This document shows, piece by piece, positions 36,561-48,529 of a DNA stretch of 64,000 bases (positions are counted from its first letter, which is position 1; each line of letters begins with the position of its first letter). The stretch is from Marsupella aquatica (lineage: Eukaryota; Marchantiophyta). The notes beneath the pieces were generated by a model that was not told the origin of the DNA, did no database searches, and saw only the letters and a program-made list of their open reading frames with translations. The position numbers and the translations under genes are program-made. The DNA is taken from NCBI GenBank assembly GCA_973895155.1, contig OZ316894.1, positions 11,346,001 through 11,410,000 on the forward strand. Direction: 5' to 3'.

Positions 36561-38405
36561 TTTCATGATGAAATCAATTGAATGCTTGATTAATCTCAAG
36601 TCATGTTCAATTCCATATGTGGTTCTGTCATGAGGACGTCTTCGAATTCAGAGGCACAGATCGATAGCTCTCACGCAGAATGAAGACGCTGGACGTTCAA
36701 TGAACCAGGATGTTGATAAACATGTATATCCTTTCTCATTCTCCTCGGCAGTCTAGGGAGGTCAGGGGGGAATAGTTCTCCGTAAGTCACGCACTTGAGC
36801 AGATTAGGCGCAGGAACTTACACCACTGTCCTCCAGGCCGATGCCTGTTTTTCAGGAACTCCACTGTCACCGTAGACTACTTCTGTTCATGGCTCTCAAA
36901 TTCGATTTAATTTAGTCAGAGAAAATCTCGATACCTAGCTAGCCTGGGCAACCAAATTTGTTTATACTTTCAGCTTTCTATTGGTGCATATACGAGAGCC
37001 CTTGTGAGAGTCTTATCGAGTAGACCGTCAGCTTATAATTGAGCGAGCTGTTTTTCCGCTGGTGCTTCGCACGGCAAGCTTTTTCGTTTCTCGACTTCCG
37101 TTTCGATTCGTTCCGGATGATGATGATGATGATGGTGATGTAAGGCGCCCGGCCAGTTCTCCTGTTTGGAACGGCCCGGGTGGTAGAAGCCTGTGGCTGC
37201 CAAGTGCGGCGGTCCCATAGACCTCAATGATTGTGAAAGACTGGTCTCGGCGATGCCGAAACCTTGCCATGTATTCTCTTGGTTGAATAATACAAGCGAT
37301 AGGCTGGGTGGTGATAAAACATGTGTTTTTGATGAATGTTTATCAACTCGGAATGCTGTCAGTAACTTTCTGCGGTGGGACAAGGTGATCAATGCTTTAC
37401 AGTGAATAGCTTAAGAACCAAGCTTGGTGAACTCAATCACTTTGCAAATCGTGACCGTTGCTCGTGTTTTGGGTGAAGGCTCTCGTCATGTTGGGAGAAC
37501 TGTGGTAACCATGAAGGCTGCTTGATGACGTATGTGCGTGCGATCCACTGTGGACTTGCTTGTTCTCGTGATGAGGGCCCCCAGAAACGAAGAAGTGGCT
37601 CTGGCAATATAGACCTGGTGATCTTAATAGATGGTAATCATAATAGATCACTCTCGCTACACCCAAGTGTGCCAATACAATTCCATATTCCATTACAATC
37701 GTTCGGGCAAATTTGATTTTGTTAATGGAGCTGTTGAGCAGCTGCGAGTGTAATCACGAGAGTGGCTGGCCACTACCACTAAGCCAGATACAATAAGATT
37801 CACTTCATACGAAGGACAAGATTGTATCTAATCTTCCGGCTAAATCTGAGCCCGTAGCAATTAGATGCCCCTCGACTCTAGTGATGAGAAGACGAATGTA
37901 TACCTGGAGCAATGAGAGCAATTGAGTGGACACATGCAGAACTTCTGAGCTGGAGTAAGATGGTTTCTGATCAGGAAGATAAAAGAATGGGGTACTGAGT
38001 GAGAGCCAATTGCGATCTAGCAGACTTTGATATTGTGACTTCGAGAAATTATGTATTCCAAGTGCATTCTCCTCAAGTGAACCCCTCATATGTAAAGTTA
38101 TCTAATAGGGTGTCTCAAATATAATCAGCAGGGCAGTCCGAGTTTAGGTTGGGGGAAGTGGCCAAAAAATGCAATGCACTCCTTGTGCCTAGCCTGCACA
38201 CTTGTGTTGCGAGTTTTTACCATGCTGGCCAGTTCCCCCCACCATGGCCTGGCTGTTAAGGGGCCACAAAAAATGAACTCAAATAGTCTATGCACCACAA
38301 ACTCACCCCAGGCCACATTAGTGGCACTGGCCCTATCCTGAGGATCTACATTGAGACCCTTTAATAACCACAATTATATATCATGTTCCAAAATTACAAA
38401 CAGTG
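36561..38405. other. 3' flank of the bHLH gene, no second gene seen
   Basis: The first several hundred bases probably include the bHLH 3' UTR. A GATGAT(GGT) run near 37117-37140 gives a His stretch on the minus strand, but no domain surrounds it. Nothing else is recognised. Confidence 0.45.
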
Positions 38406-38515
38406 CCTAAAACGGAGACAGGATCCCATAGGCTGGAGACCCAATAAAGGAGATAAAACCACAGAAAAGGGAAGACAATCAAAGCCAAAAAGCCAGCAAT
38501 AGCCCCCAATGAGCC
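38406..38515 (+). repeat. Dispersed purine-rich repeat, copy B
   Basis: Contains CGGAGACAGGATCCC, GGCTGGAGACCCAATAAAG and an AAAAGGGAAGACAA body. It aligns with 62811-62925 in direct orientation and 34480-34605 in reverse. Confidence 0.6.
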
Positions 38516-41500
38516 AATGAGCGCAAACTAACTAGAGCTCTACAGTAACAACAAACTGAAAGGAGTGGTAGAATTATGGAGGAAACCACATAGGAGGGTT
38601 CCCAAGAGGAAATTGCCCCCTAAAACCAACAGCCTCAGATTTACGGAGAATAGTGAATATTTGAGCCTTCTAGAATGCAATAACCACCCCATGACAGAAG
38701 CCCATGAGGACTGAAACTGGAGAATAAGGCCTTTGCCCTCATAACCATCGAAGAGGTGTTTTAAGTCATGGGCAATATACATATTCACATAGGTAAGAAA
38801 CATATTCTCAAAAGTAGTCAACATACAAACTCACTATTGAAACATAGCAACTTGCAACTGTGAGTATCTTCTTAAGTAAGAGGGATGTAGTGGCCTGCTG
38901 GTGCCCCCATCAATGTGGTTCACGCGGAATAAACATAAATTTAAAATAAAAAAGTAAGAGTGCTGTCAAACTTTACATTTCCTGTATTTCTATCCCTCCA
39001 ATACTTTTGTTCTTGATGACATAGTATTTTAATTTACTGATACAACATGTATGAGACCCTTCATTCAGTGATCCAAATTGTAATTTGACCTTGATAGACC
39101 TTGAATCAACCTACCCAAATTTAGGGGTCTTATCAAGCAACACTGTTCATTTTGGGGTCCCATCCTATTTGAAAAACTCAAAACTCGGAGGGGCCCACTC
39201 AATTACTCATGAATCCATCTGTACAAACTTATCCACGCACAAAATTCTGTGATCTTAGGTTGAACTGGCTTCTTGGACTGTCTCAATTTCTTTCACTCAC
39301 ATTATCAACCTACTGTAGTCCTCGATCAATTTTTGTTGTTGTTTCTTCTGGAGAACAATATTTTGCCAAGAACGAGTAGTCTAAAATTCAGGTAGAATTC
39401 TTCATGCATTTAGTTTCTCCTCAGTAATAATTGCAATGTTTCTGATCTCCTAGTCAAATGAATTCCTTAACATTTGTGCATTTAATTTCTCTTTGTTGGA
39501 GCTAACCAATTCCCGGTTCCATGCGAAATCAATTATTTTACAAGCTGATTAAATTATCTCTCCAGCACTCATTCATTGCCAGTGCCACAAAATGAACAGT
39601 GAACTGACTTGAGCTCAACACATCTCCCTTTTTCTCTTTGTTCACACAACCCAATTTGGCCAAGTGTGCGTGAAGTACAATAGCGAGAACATATGTACAC
39701 AACCCAAATTTGAGCAAGCACGGGTCTAGTACAACAGTGACAACAAAAATTTGTATGCACCCCTTAGAGCAAGTCAGGTGACTCTTAATGGGAAGTCAGA
39801 ATTTCCTAGAAGGAACCCCTCAACCGCCAATGTGCATAGTAGTTGTAGGACATGGGAAAAGCAGACGCATGCCTTTGGAAGAGTTACAAGTTACCCGTAG
39901 CTCTCATTATAAAATGCACATGGTTCAGTTTCAGTGTGAATGGACTTTGGTTTTATGGTGAGTACACTGTTCACAATTGGCAAGGATGCACAGTAGCCAA
40001 CACCGAATGGGGCCCTTTTATATGGGCAGGTGTGGCTTAGAAAAAGCCCCCAACTGGTAATGTTGAGGGTGGTGGTCTTGTAGGGCATTAAGAAGAGCCC
40101 AGTCTCTTTTTTTCTGTATTTTGTTAGGGAGCCAAGCTGAATACCCCCTTCCCACCCTCAGAGCCTCCTTGCTATTATATAGGATAATCTGTCAGATTCT
40201 CCTAGAAACATGGAGTCACTATGAGGGTGTGTCAAACCAGCCCCATAACTCACATACGGCCAAGGCCATAAAACTATTTTATGCCCAGGATGTAAGTCAT
40301 TACAGGCTACCTAATTACAAGCCCCATAAGAATCTTACGGCTGAAGAGTTTGGCCCATAGGACTTTGTTTGTGGCGATCTTTTGACACCCTATTCCTAGG
40401 ACCTGGTGAATGAATCATATCCATAGATCTGTGTTTGGCAAATGGCCTCAGCGTTTCAATGATTCTCCCTTTATATCATTAGCCACAGCAATTTGGAGGT
40501 AAGATTTTGCCAGAAGCTTGCCTGGTGTGTATTACCCTGTGGGTTCCTTGTCAAATTAAATGTCATGGCAGACTTTTAAAATTATTGCCTTGTAAGGTAA
40601 GTAGATGCCCACCCACTATGGTCATTGTCATTTGAACTGTACTGGCCAGTTGTTGAAGTGGGGTGGAGATGCTCTAAGAAAACTGAACTGACCTTGGCTA
40701 ATGGAAGGGCTTGCAGTTTGGGTTGAGTATGCCCACAACATATGGAATTGAAAAATACCTTAGCCTGTTCATGGGATTTCAGCCACTACTGTTAATGTTT
40801 GTTGACTAATTTAGAAACTGCATAAAATAGCTTGCCTCCATATCTTTAACAAATCACCACCTGCACTTGGGGATGAGATCCATAAATTGCCACCCACTGC
40901 TTGACATGCTGCAATACCAGGTGCAAAGCTGCCAAGTGCAGGGCAGTGAAATTTGGGACTGCATACATTTTAGTAAGTGCTCACTCACTGGAGTTTTCTT
41001 CCTGCTGCGAGTTTGATTTTCCTACAGGAGTTTGAGTGACACATTGCGGCTGAAATCTTGTTGATCACTATGGAAGAGCATTTTGCATTGTCTCATTACA
41101 AGTGACAAGTTACGGCTGGAAGATTGCTGATAAATATGGAGGAGCATTTTGTGCTTGCCTACTAGGATGACCGCAAATGCTGCCAAATGTAGCAGCCACC
41201 TATTCCCATGTGGGTGATTGGCCTCCATCCGTTATTTTGGAGATATGTGTGACAATGGCAAGCTTCGACTGGACAAACACAACTGCCAAAGAAAAAAATG
41301 GAGGTCATAACCCTTTTCCAGCCATTGCTGGAAATACATACAGGCCCCTGGAAGTGCATACTTAGGTGGCCTAAACATTGCCTGAAGGAATGAGCTAACA
41401 GTTTTGTCTAAATTGAAGGCCAGAGGTAGGGAAACCCTTCTCATCCAAATACAATACAAGGGCAGGGTTCTATTGTGTTGCAAACATGTAACTGGTAATA

Positions 41501-41611
41501 ACCTGTGTTTTCACTGTTTTTTACAAGTGTTTCTCTGAAATGTGTAACTTATGTTCATAAGAAGTGGAAGGGCATACCTTAACCTGTATCTTATATAAAA
41601 AGGCGCAAAGG
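38516..41611. other. Gene-free stretch
   Basis: AT-rich sequence with no supported gene. Similar phrases near 41045-41090 and 41100-41150 (CGGCTG then TATGGA-GAGCATTTTG) indicate a small diverged tandem duplication. Confidence 0.45.
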
Positions 41612-41770
41612 GAAGCTAGAGTTGAGGTCTAGGCTTCTACAGTGAAGCCTCTAGACGGTGACTCTAGGGCCCCACCATAATACATGTACATAGAAATGAG
41701 TATGTTAGGATATGTATGAGTGTTAAAATGATGGGCCCAGGCATGATGGTTTTTGTATCATTTCATTAAC
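41612..41770 (-). repeat. Dispersed repeat with 52-nt hairpin, copy 2
   Basis: The reverse complement matches 14765-14906, including GGTGGGGCCCTAGAGTCA and CATCATG blocks. The palindrome at 41616-41667 is also 52 nt and begins and ends with CTAGAG/CTCTAG arms. Confidence 0.7.
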
Positions 41771-42054
41771 CTTCAAAGAACTGGAATATATCTTGTTGAC
41801 ACTTTTAATAATAGTTCTCTCCTCTATTCACTTTCAAAGAACTGGTAGTCCAGGATAGTTTGAATAAGAGTCAGTAGTTCTATTTCCTATTCAAACTCTA
41901 AATACCCCTATGTAATTAGTGGTAGTAAAGACTACTTGCAGTAAATAGTCTAGACTGAGGCTTAGCAGCTGAATTGGGAGAAAACCCTCTCTTCTAGATT
42001 GTTGTCACTCCATACCATGATAAAGCCAACTAGTTCAATACCCGTGCGTTGCAC

Positions 42055-42215
42055 AAAAGATGTTGTGAAGAAAAATGATGTTGTGAAGAAAAAAGATGCT
42101 GTGTTGCCCAAGATGTCATGAAGAGGAAAAATGTTGTGTGGCCCAATATGTCATGAAGAAAAACTATGTTGTGTCGCTCAAGATGTTGTGAACAATAAAG
42201 ATGTCATGAAGCTTA
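42055..42215 (+). repeat. Degenerate tandem repeat of GATGTTGTGAAGAAAAA units
   Basis: Variants of AAGATGTTGTGAAGAAAAA and AAGATGTCATGAAG alternate about eight times. Just before it, TACCCGTGCGTTGCAC at 42039-42054 resembles a phrase seen near the ends of some plant Helitron-like repeats, but no termini can be defined. Confidence 0.6.
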
Positions 42216-42319
42216 CTTTGCTTTGGCTGCCTTTTCAAAAACCATTTTTGTCACCCCTTGCATCCCAAAACCCCATTGGCAACCCCAAATTTTTGGTTAC
42301 TTTAAGCATTTAACTTAAA

Positions 42320-43998
42320 GTTGCTGCAGCCGCTTACTTGGCTTTGGCCAGTGCCGAGACCTCTTGGGGCAATGACATGGGTCAGTCCACTTTTCAACAG
42401 ACCTTGGAACCCCTTTGGTAACCTCAATCATCCAAGCTTACTCGGATCCTTACTCGCCAACGCCATGCCCCTTGGGGTGGTGGTGTGCTTTAAAAATTTC
42501 CCAACAATGGATGTTTGAGAGGAGGTGGTCCCCTCATATGTACATCTGGGGACCTGCCACCCTAGGACCACATTTGGTCCCAATATTTGGCCCCCAACCC
42601 ATGAGTTTTTCAATTCTAAATCGTGTGGCAAGGGATAAAGGCAAGGCTGCCCCTCACCCGGGAGTTGGAACCAACCCAAGGGGTTGAGTTAGGACTGGGG
42701 AGGGCTGCCCCCACACTGTCCGAATTCATAGTGCCCTGGCCCAACACCCCTAGCCACACACTGACCGAGACCCTGATATGCCGAGTTCAGACACCTGGAC
42801 CCAAAGCCCCAAGTTCAGACTCTGGGACCAAGTTTGAGGCAAGTTGAGTCGTCATTTGAGGCGTTGTTTGGCCAAGTTTTACCCAAGTTTAATTGTTTGA
42901 GGGCCCACGTCATTTGTCGTCGGGTATTTGTCATTTGTCATCGGACTTTTATGGTTGGGCGTTTGAGGCAATGCACCCCTCTCCATTGGACCGCTAGTTT
43001 TGGTCGGGCGAGTCATGCGACTCAATAGGGGGTTCTAAATATCTCCCGCGGGCGATACAAAGCGGGCTGAGATGGATGCCCCAAAATGCGGACGTTGGCC
43101 CATGAAGTGGGCACCCAACTTTGATAAGGACAATAATTTTAAGGCCCCGCATCGCCTACTGTGTAAGTCTGCATACAAAAAGTATTGGGAAGTGACCCTG
43201 TCACGGCCAATGGGTCAAATGCCTTAACCCCACTGTGCAGACCTGCCTCCCACACTTCCACACACTTTTTCCCTATGGCCGTTACTCCTATAGATGGGCC
43301 CCCTCATGCAGGTCCTCGGGGGCTATTTGAGACCTATTAACTTGCTCGAGGCGGAAGGGCCACAGCAAGTCAGGCAAAGGGGTCCAAACAAGTCGGGCCA
43401 TAGCTTGTCGCCTGCACGCGTTTGTTCCTTGGGCATTGCTCGTCGGGGCATATTTGGCCGCCTGAGGTGGTCATCAGCGTCAGGCAGACTGCAAGTCCAG
43501 ACACAAACCGGAGGGTTGTGGAGGGGAGCTGGAGAGAGGAGGGTCAGACGGTGAGGCCTCGGCCAAGCCTGGACGTAGTCGGACAGGGAGGCAGCGGGTG
43601 CGAGGCAGCAAGGGTGTCTGGTCGCAAGGCATTGTTGAGGCAGCGAGGGCATAAGGGCATCAAGGGTGAGGCTGCTAGGGCATAAGGGCGTCGAGGTGTC
43701 GAGGCTGCAAGGGCGTCAAGGGGAGGCCGCGAGGGCGTCCGGCGTGAGTCAGCTGTGTTATGGGTAACTGCATCATCAGCTCATGAAGGCAAGGCTACAA
43801 GGGCATTCGGCCGCGTCACAGGTGACTGCATCATTGGCTCATCAAGGCAAACTTGTTGTCAAGGGCCTGCATCAAGGGAATCAAGGAAATCACCATTTTC
43901 TTGGGTAGCATCCCTTCTTCTCTTTCCCCATTTTGAATTTTTTCACCCAAAACAACCCTGTAAATTGAAATGACTTCCACACCATTGTTTGACACAAC
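42320..43998. repeat. GC-rich island with tandem GAGGGCATAAGGGC-type units
   Basis: This block is clearly GC-richer than the AT-rich flanks. From about 43620 to 43760, units of AGGGCATAAGGGCATCAAGG type recur about six times. At about 43755-43855 a 62-bp unit with TGACTGCATCAT-GGCTCAT repeats twice. Composition and lack of genes suggest LTR-retrotransposon remains, but no TG-CA ends or coding domains are visible. Confidence 0.5.
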
Positions 43999-44070
43999 AG
44001 TTTATTATAGTTCTTGATCATTAAGTGTTATTCTAAGTCTGAATTTGGCTGTGGGGTTCTATGACACCTT

Positions 44071-44107
<37 letters not shown>

Positions 44108-44330
44108 TGTCCCGTTTATTATAGTTCTTGATCATTCAGTGTTATTCTAAGTCTGAATTTGATACCTTGGAGAGAGAGAGAGAGAGATGATAGGTTGTAC
44201 CGTTTATTATAGTTCTTGATCATTCAGTGTTACTCTAAGTCTGAATTTGGCTGTCGGGTTCTATGTGCAATTACAGGGACACCTTGAAGAGAGAGAGAGA
44301 AAGAGAGAGAGAGAGAATGGGATTTGATGG
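43999..44330 (+). repeat. Three-copy tandem repeat ending in GA microsatellites
   Basis: Units beginning GTTTATTATAGTTCTTGATCA start at about 43999, 44114 and 44202. Each runs through TCTAAGTCTGAATTTG and ends in a GAGAGA tract of different length. Confidence 0.9.
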
Positions 44331-45050
44331 GTTGTCTAGGATCAGTGGAGAAACTGTCTGGTGGACCAAGACAATCACGTTTAAAACGAGGCTGAGTGAT
44401 ATGCATCTGACAAGAGTCATAAATGTTGCCCATGGGAGTGGAATTGTGTGTAAAATCATTGGGAATGATTAAAAAAGAGATTTATCGTGAGAACTGTGGC
44501 AACAAAAGGAATATACACCTGCATGGGGAGAGAAGAACCGAGAGAGAGAGAGAGAGAAACATGGAAACAGAACCGGAGAGAGAGAGAGAAAACGAATGGC
44601 GTGACAGCCAGAGAGAGAGAGAGAGATCAGCTCTCTGCACAATGCCGCTAAGCTGCAAATTTGAGGCGTGGAGCTCGAGGCTCTTGGGGTTGGTACTAGC
44701 ACGTGGGAGATATCCAACTTCTGGCTCGCCATCGAGCCAAACTCTAGAACAAAATAATGTCCAAGCTTATCAACTTGCCCAGTACTGATGAGCTCTTTCA
44801 CTCAGTTATGGCTTCACCATCATGGCAAACGCTGACTTTGCCAACACGGTACCCCGTTGCAGACCGTTGGGAACCAGACCCACATGTGTGACAACATTAC
44901 AGGTAGTGCGATCGGAGTACGACTAGATGCGAAGTTACCATGCTCCAATCCAAAACTTGAGCGAGAGAGAGAGAAGAGAGAAGAGAGAGAGACGACCAGA
45001 TGCGAAGTACCATCCTCTATTCCGAACCTTGAGGAGAGAGAGAGAGCGCA
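44075..45050 (+). repeat. Cluster of GA microsatellites
   Basis: At least eight separate (GA)n tracts occur, near 44075, 44170, 44288, 44537, 44577, 44610, 44963 and 45033. The sequence between them is ordinary, and no gene is supported. Confidence 0.85.
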
Positions 45051-45650
45051 TTCCGATTGGTTATGAGTTTAGAAAGAAGAGGATGTCTGTGAATGGGGAA
45101 ACCTACTACACTCAACCACAAGGATTTCGTGTCTGTGTCTCTTCTGTACAATTCGATGGACTGTCCAAGCTTGATTCAGTGGGAATGCTTGTCAATGCCA
45201 GAACTCCCAACCATTCCCAGTGACTCCCACCCATCCCAGACTTCTTAATCCACAGCGCTGACAATGTCGAGAAGAACAGACCCGTATGAAGTTAATTTGA
45301 TGGAATTCCGATGCAAAGTGAGGGAGATCTTGGTAATGCATTTCTTGGCTGAAGATCGATCAATGTGAAGATAGTGAAGATGGGTTAATGTGAAGATAGT
45401 TTGATAATTTCGATGGAGTGTAGCCAGGGAGGTTCTTCAGCGAGGCATTCCCTGACCAAAATAATGGACGGTTGGATGATTGACATACGGGTGCGAAGAG
45501 ACAGACAGGGTCTTAGTGAGGCACTGATTTCCGGTGCGTCGATCACGGTCGATTGCGGGGCATGCAGTCATGCACAACACAGCTCGAGCCGCCACCTACA
45601 CTCTGTTATGGAATGGAACGGCGTATTGATGAGGAGATCTAGGAGACCAT

Positions 45651-46121
45651 GTGGGTCGAGATAGGGTATCGGTCGGAGACTTGAAGGGGCCACGTGCTAT
45701 TGTGATCATTTTGTGTGCGTTGCTTTGTACTTTTGTGCGTGCGCACATCCATGATTCGCGGTACGAGCTCCGGGTTTCCGGATCGGAACAGTCTTCGTTT
45801 GGCTTTTGCAATTGGGCCCGTAATAATTGGAAAACTGGAATTCCATTTGGATTTGATTTCTCACAGCCAGGGTCTCTCAATTGGATGGGATTTCACAAAC
45901 TTTCCATTATCGGTGTTCCATATGGATTTGATTTCTCACAGCCAGGCTCCTTTCCATTATCGGTGTTCGATTTCTCACAGCCAGGCTCTCTGAATTGGAT
46001 GGGATTTCACAAACTTTCCATTATCGGTGTCCGCAGTCTTTGTGAACCTTTCAAGCAGGTTTCAGGAACTGAGCGTAAGCCAAAGGTGCATTTTCTCACC
46101 GTGCGTAACACGGCAAAATAA
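45651..46121 (+). CDS. Doubtful small secreted repeat protein
   Basis: A 156-residue frame has a hydrophobic stretch, AIVIILCALLCTFVRA (about 15-30), that could be a signal peptide. It is followed by two copies of FDFSQPGSLNWMGFHK plus two shorter FDFSQPGS copies. The repeats are encoded by tandem DNA units at about 45851-46030. No homologue is recognised, and the frame may be a by-product of a minisatellite. It could also be a single exon, since no stop-to-stop pressure or codon bias can be judged. Confidence 0.2.
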   Translation: MGRDRVSVGDLKGPRAIVIILCALLCTFVRAHIHDSRYELRVSGSEQSSFGFCNWARNNWKTGIPFGFDFSQPGSLNWMGFHKLSIIGVPYGFDFSQPGSFPLSVFDFSQPGSLNWMGFHKLSIIGVRSLCEPFKQVSGTERKPKVHFLTVRNTAK

Positions 46122-46800
46122 TACACAAGTCTTTCCCTTTCTGGTTTTGATTATTGTTATGATCATGTACGGGTTTGATCGTCATCGTTATCGGTCCAAG
46201 CGTTGCAAAATATTCATGCATGACCCTGTACTTTTTACTGTGACCTAGTCTCCTGGCTCCGGCAGAAATGATTGCGCCCTAAATATATTGCGCAACCATC
46301 ACAATAAAGTTACTTTTCAAGCTCTGGATATAGGAATTTGAGATGAGACATGACTGTACCGGCTTCTACTCTTATTCTCTCTGAGCTACAGTTGTTGGCG
46401 AGATGCATGATGGAAGGCATCATTAAGTCGAAAGGTACGACATTCAAAGCAAATTCACATACAGTGCTTCAATTGCGGAGCCGTTAAAATAAGTTTAAAA
46501 AGTGCACACTCACAAACGGGACTGATCTAGTGTCTCGCAAACAGGGGAGCCTCCACTTTCGCAGTGGACCTGATCTAATGATACACCCGACCACCTCACT
46601 GGTGTATCGAAAATATAAGACTTTACATTACATGAACTTGAATCTCCCTCGTCTGCTTTATGGAGAAGGGTCCTGCTTGCCGTCTTTTGCAAGCAAGGAG
46701 AGTACATTTCAAAGTGAAAGCAGCCCTTCAGCTGACTTGGCATGGGGATAGACAACAACACAAAAAGCTAATACGAAAGTTGAGTGCGTGGTGGATGTGT

Positions 46801-46942
46801 CATGTTTGGAAGACATAGCTTGGTTTGGTTTGCATGTTTGGAAGACAAAGGTTGGATTGGTTTGGTTTGCATGTTTGGAAGACAAAGGTTGGATTGGTTT
46901 GGTTTGCATGTTTGGAAGACAAAGGTTGGTTTGGTTTGGTTT
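46801..46942 (+). repeat. Tandem repeat, 37-bp unit, four copies
   Basis: CATGTTTGGAAGACAAAGG followed by TTGG(AT)TTGGTTTGGTTTG recurs at 46801, 46833, 46870 and 46907. The middle copies are nearly identical. Confidence 0.95.
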
Positions 46943-48529
46943 GACTCCGTACTCACAGGCTGTCTGTCTTCCCGAGTGACGACACAAGCTGTCGTCTCAC
47001 CAGCTAATCTGTGCTGTTTACACCCTAAAACTAATCTCACACCATAGAGGAAGTCAAAGGGCCGCAGACCAAATTTTATCCAATTCTAACTAGTTGAAGT
47101 GCATCTTCGGTAGAATGATGTACTGCTGTAAGTACGTTATAAAGCAACACTCGGATGCCATGCATATCCGGTTCTGAAGGCCAAAGTACACAGAATTTGA
47201 TCCTACTGTAGTGCACGTACAAAATCCAATTCGTTAATCGGTTACTCTAGGCCGGAATCCCACTTGGCCCAAGTTGACCAGGTTTACCATTCGCTGAATC
47301 CCGCAATAGTAGGAATGTCCTGGCTTCGTACAGAGAATGACGCTCAGACTTATTCCACGGTACGGGCAGGTCCCATATAATGTGAAAATTTTGCTCCCTT
47401 GCTTGTGTACAAACAAATCCCGTCCCGGCGATCACCCAATCAAATTCAGGAGGTATCAAGATTCACATTTTTGTCGAGTGAGAAGAACAAGCGTTACTCA
47501 GACTACGCGGAGTTCACTTGAAAATTTCTAGTTATTTTGAACTAGAGAACCAGTCATTGTCCTTGAGAAGGCAGACATTCAAGACAGTACAACTCCCAAA
47601 GAAAGAAAACTTGAAGAGCCTACTGCATATCTCAATTTCAGCTCTGAGATCAAAAGCAATCTCGGTAGTTGTACCATGTTGCTTCTCAGTGGCATAAGTC
47701 ACGCTGAAGGTCAGGGATAGAACAAAATTCATCACTGTACTTCCTACACCAACAGGAGAGGACGCTGCAGTTCCCAAATTCGGCTCTTAAGTGGAGAACG
47801 TGACCGAGGTTGCTTCTCTACTCCCGAGTAAAGCAACAACTTCAAGTGTCAGATCACAATGAAGTGCTGTATGTGTCAAATTTCATTGGGCTTGGTAAGC
47901 ACACCACTTAAACTTTGGGTGTTTTGGAGAATCTGCTGGCTCTTCCTTTACTTCCAAATTGATGTCCTGGAGTTGGCAATTCCCAAAATGGCTCTGTGGG
48001 GCTGTGCACCTTGTTGTTCGAATATGTTTGCTGAAGTTGATGCTTCTCAGTGGTGCTAGAAGTAGGGATTGATCATTGGAAGCTACCACAGTGCTGCTGC
48101 GGCATTCATTTTCGAAGCCAGCTCAGGTATACCAACATTGTAGCCAAACGCATACAAGAGCATCCAATGGTGCTAGAGAAGTTCTACTGTGGAGGTATAG
48201 TCATGGGCAAAACCTGTCAAGCCTTTGGAACGATAAACATCCGCCCGTCAGTAGCTTTATGGAAAAGGATGTCTCAGAGGATACACAATCTACAATTTCG
48301 AAGGTGTGTACAAACTCCTTTGTTGAACAGTTCGTCCGACATACGTGACCTAGCTAATTCGAACGTCAACTACAAGTACAGCAAGCTAAGCTGTTATGAA
48401 ATCCCTATGGAGGAGATAGAGAAGGAGATCACGCATCATTCAGCAGTCGGTCTACCAAAACGTTCATGTGAATACTTAACTCGGACTCATTCTCCTTGCG
48501 GTTCCTGAAAAACTCCTTGTTAATCGATA
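46943..48529. other. Gene-free stretch
   Basis: Open frames on both strands, the longest at 48050-48508 on the plus strand, show no domain. The right part probably includes the 3' UTR of the adjacent minus-strand gene. Confidence 0.4.

Noticed and set aside
37033-37392. Minus-strand frame with eight consecutive His
   Set aside because: The His run is a GAT/GGT microsatellite read backward; no surrounding domain.
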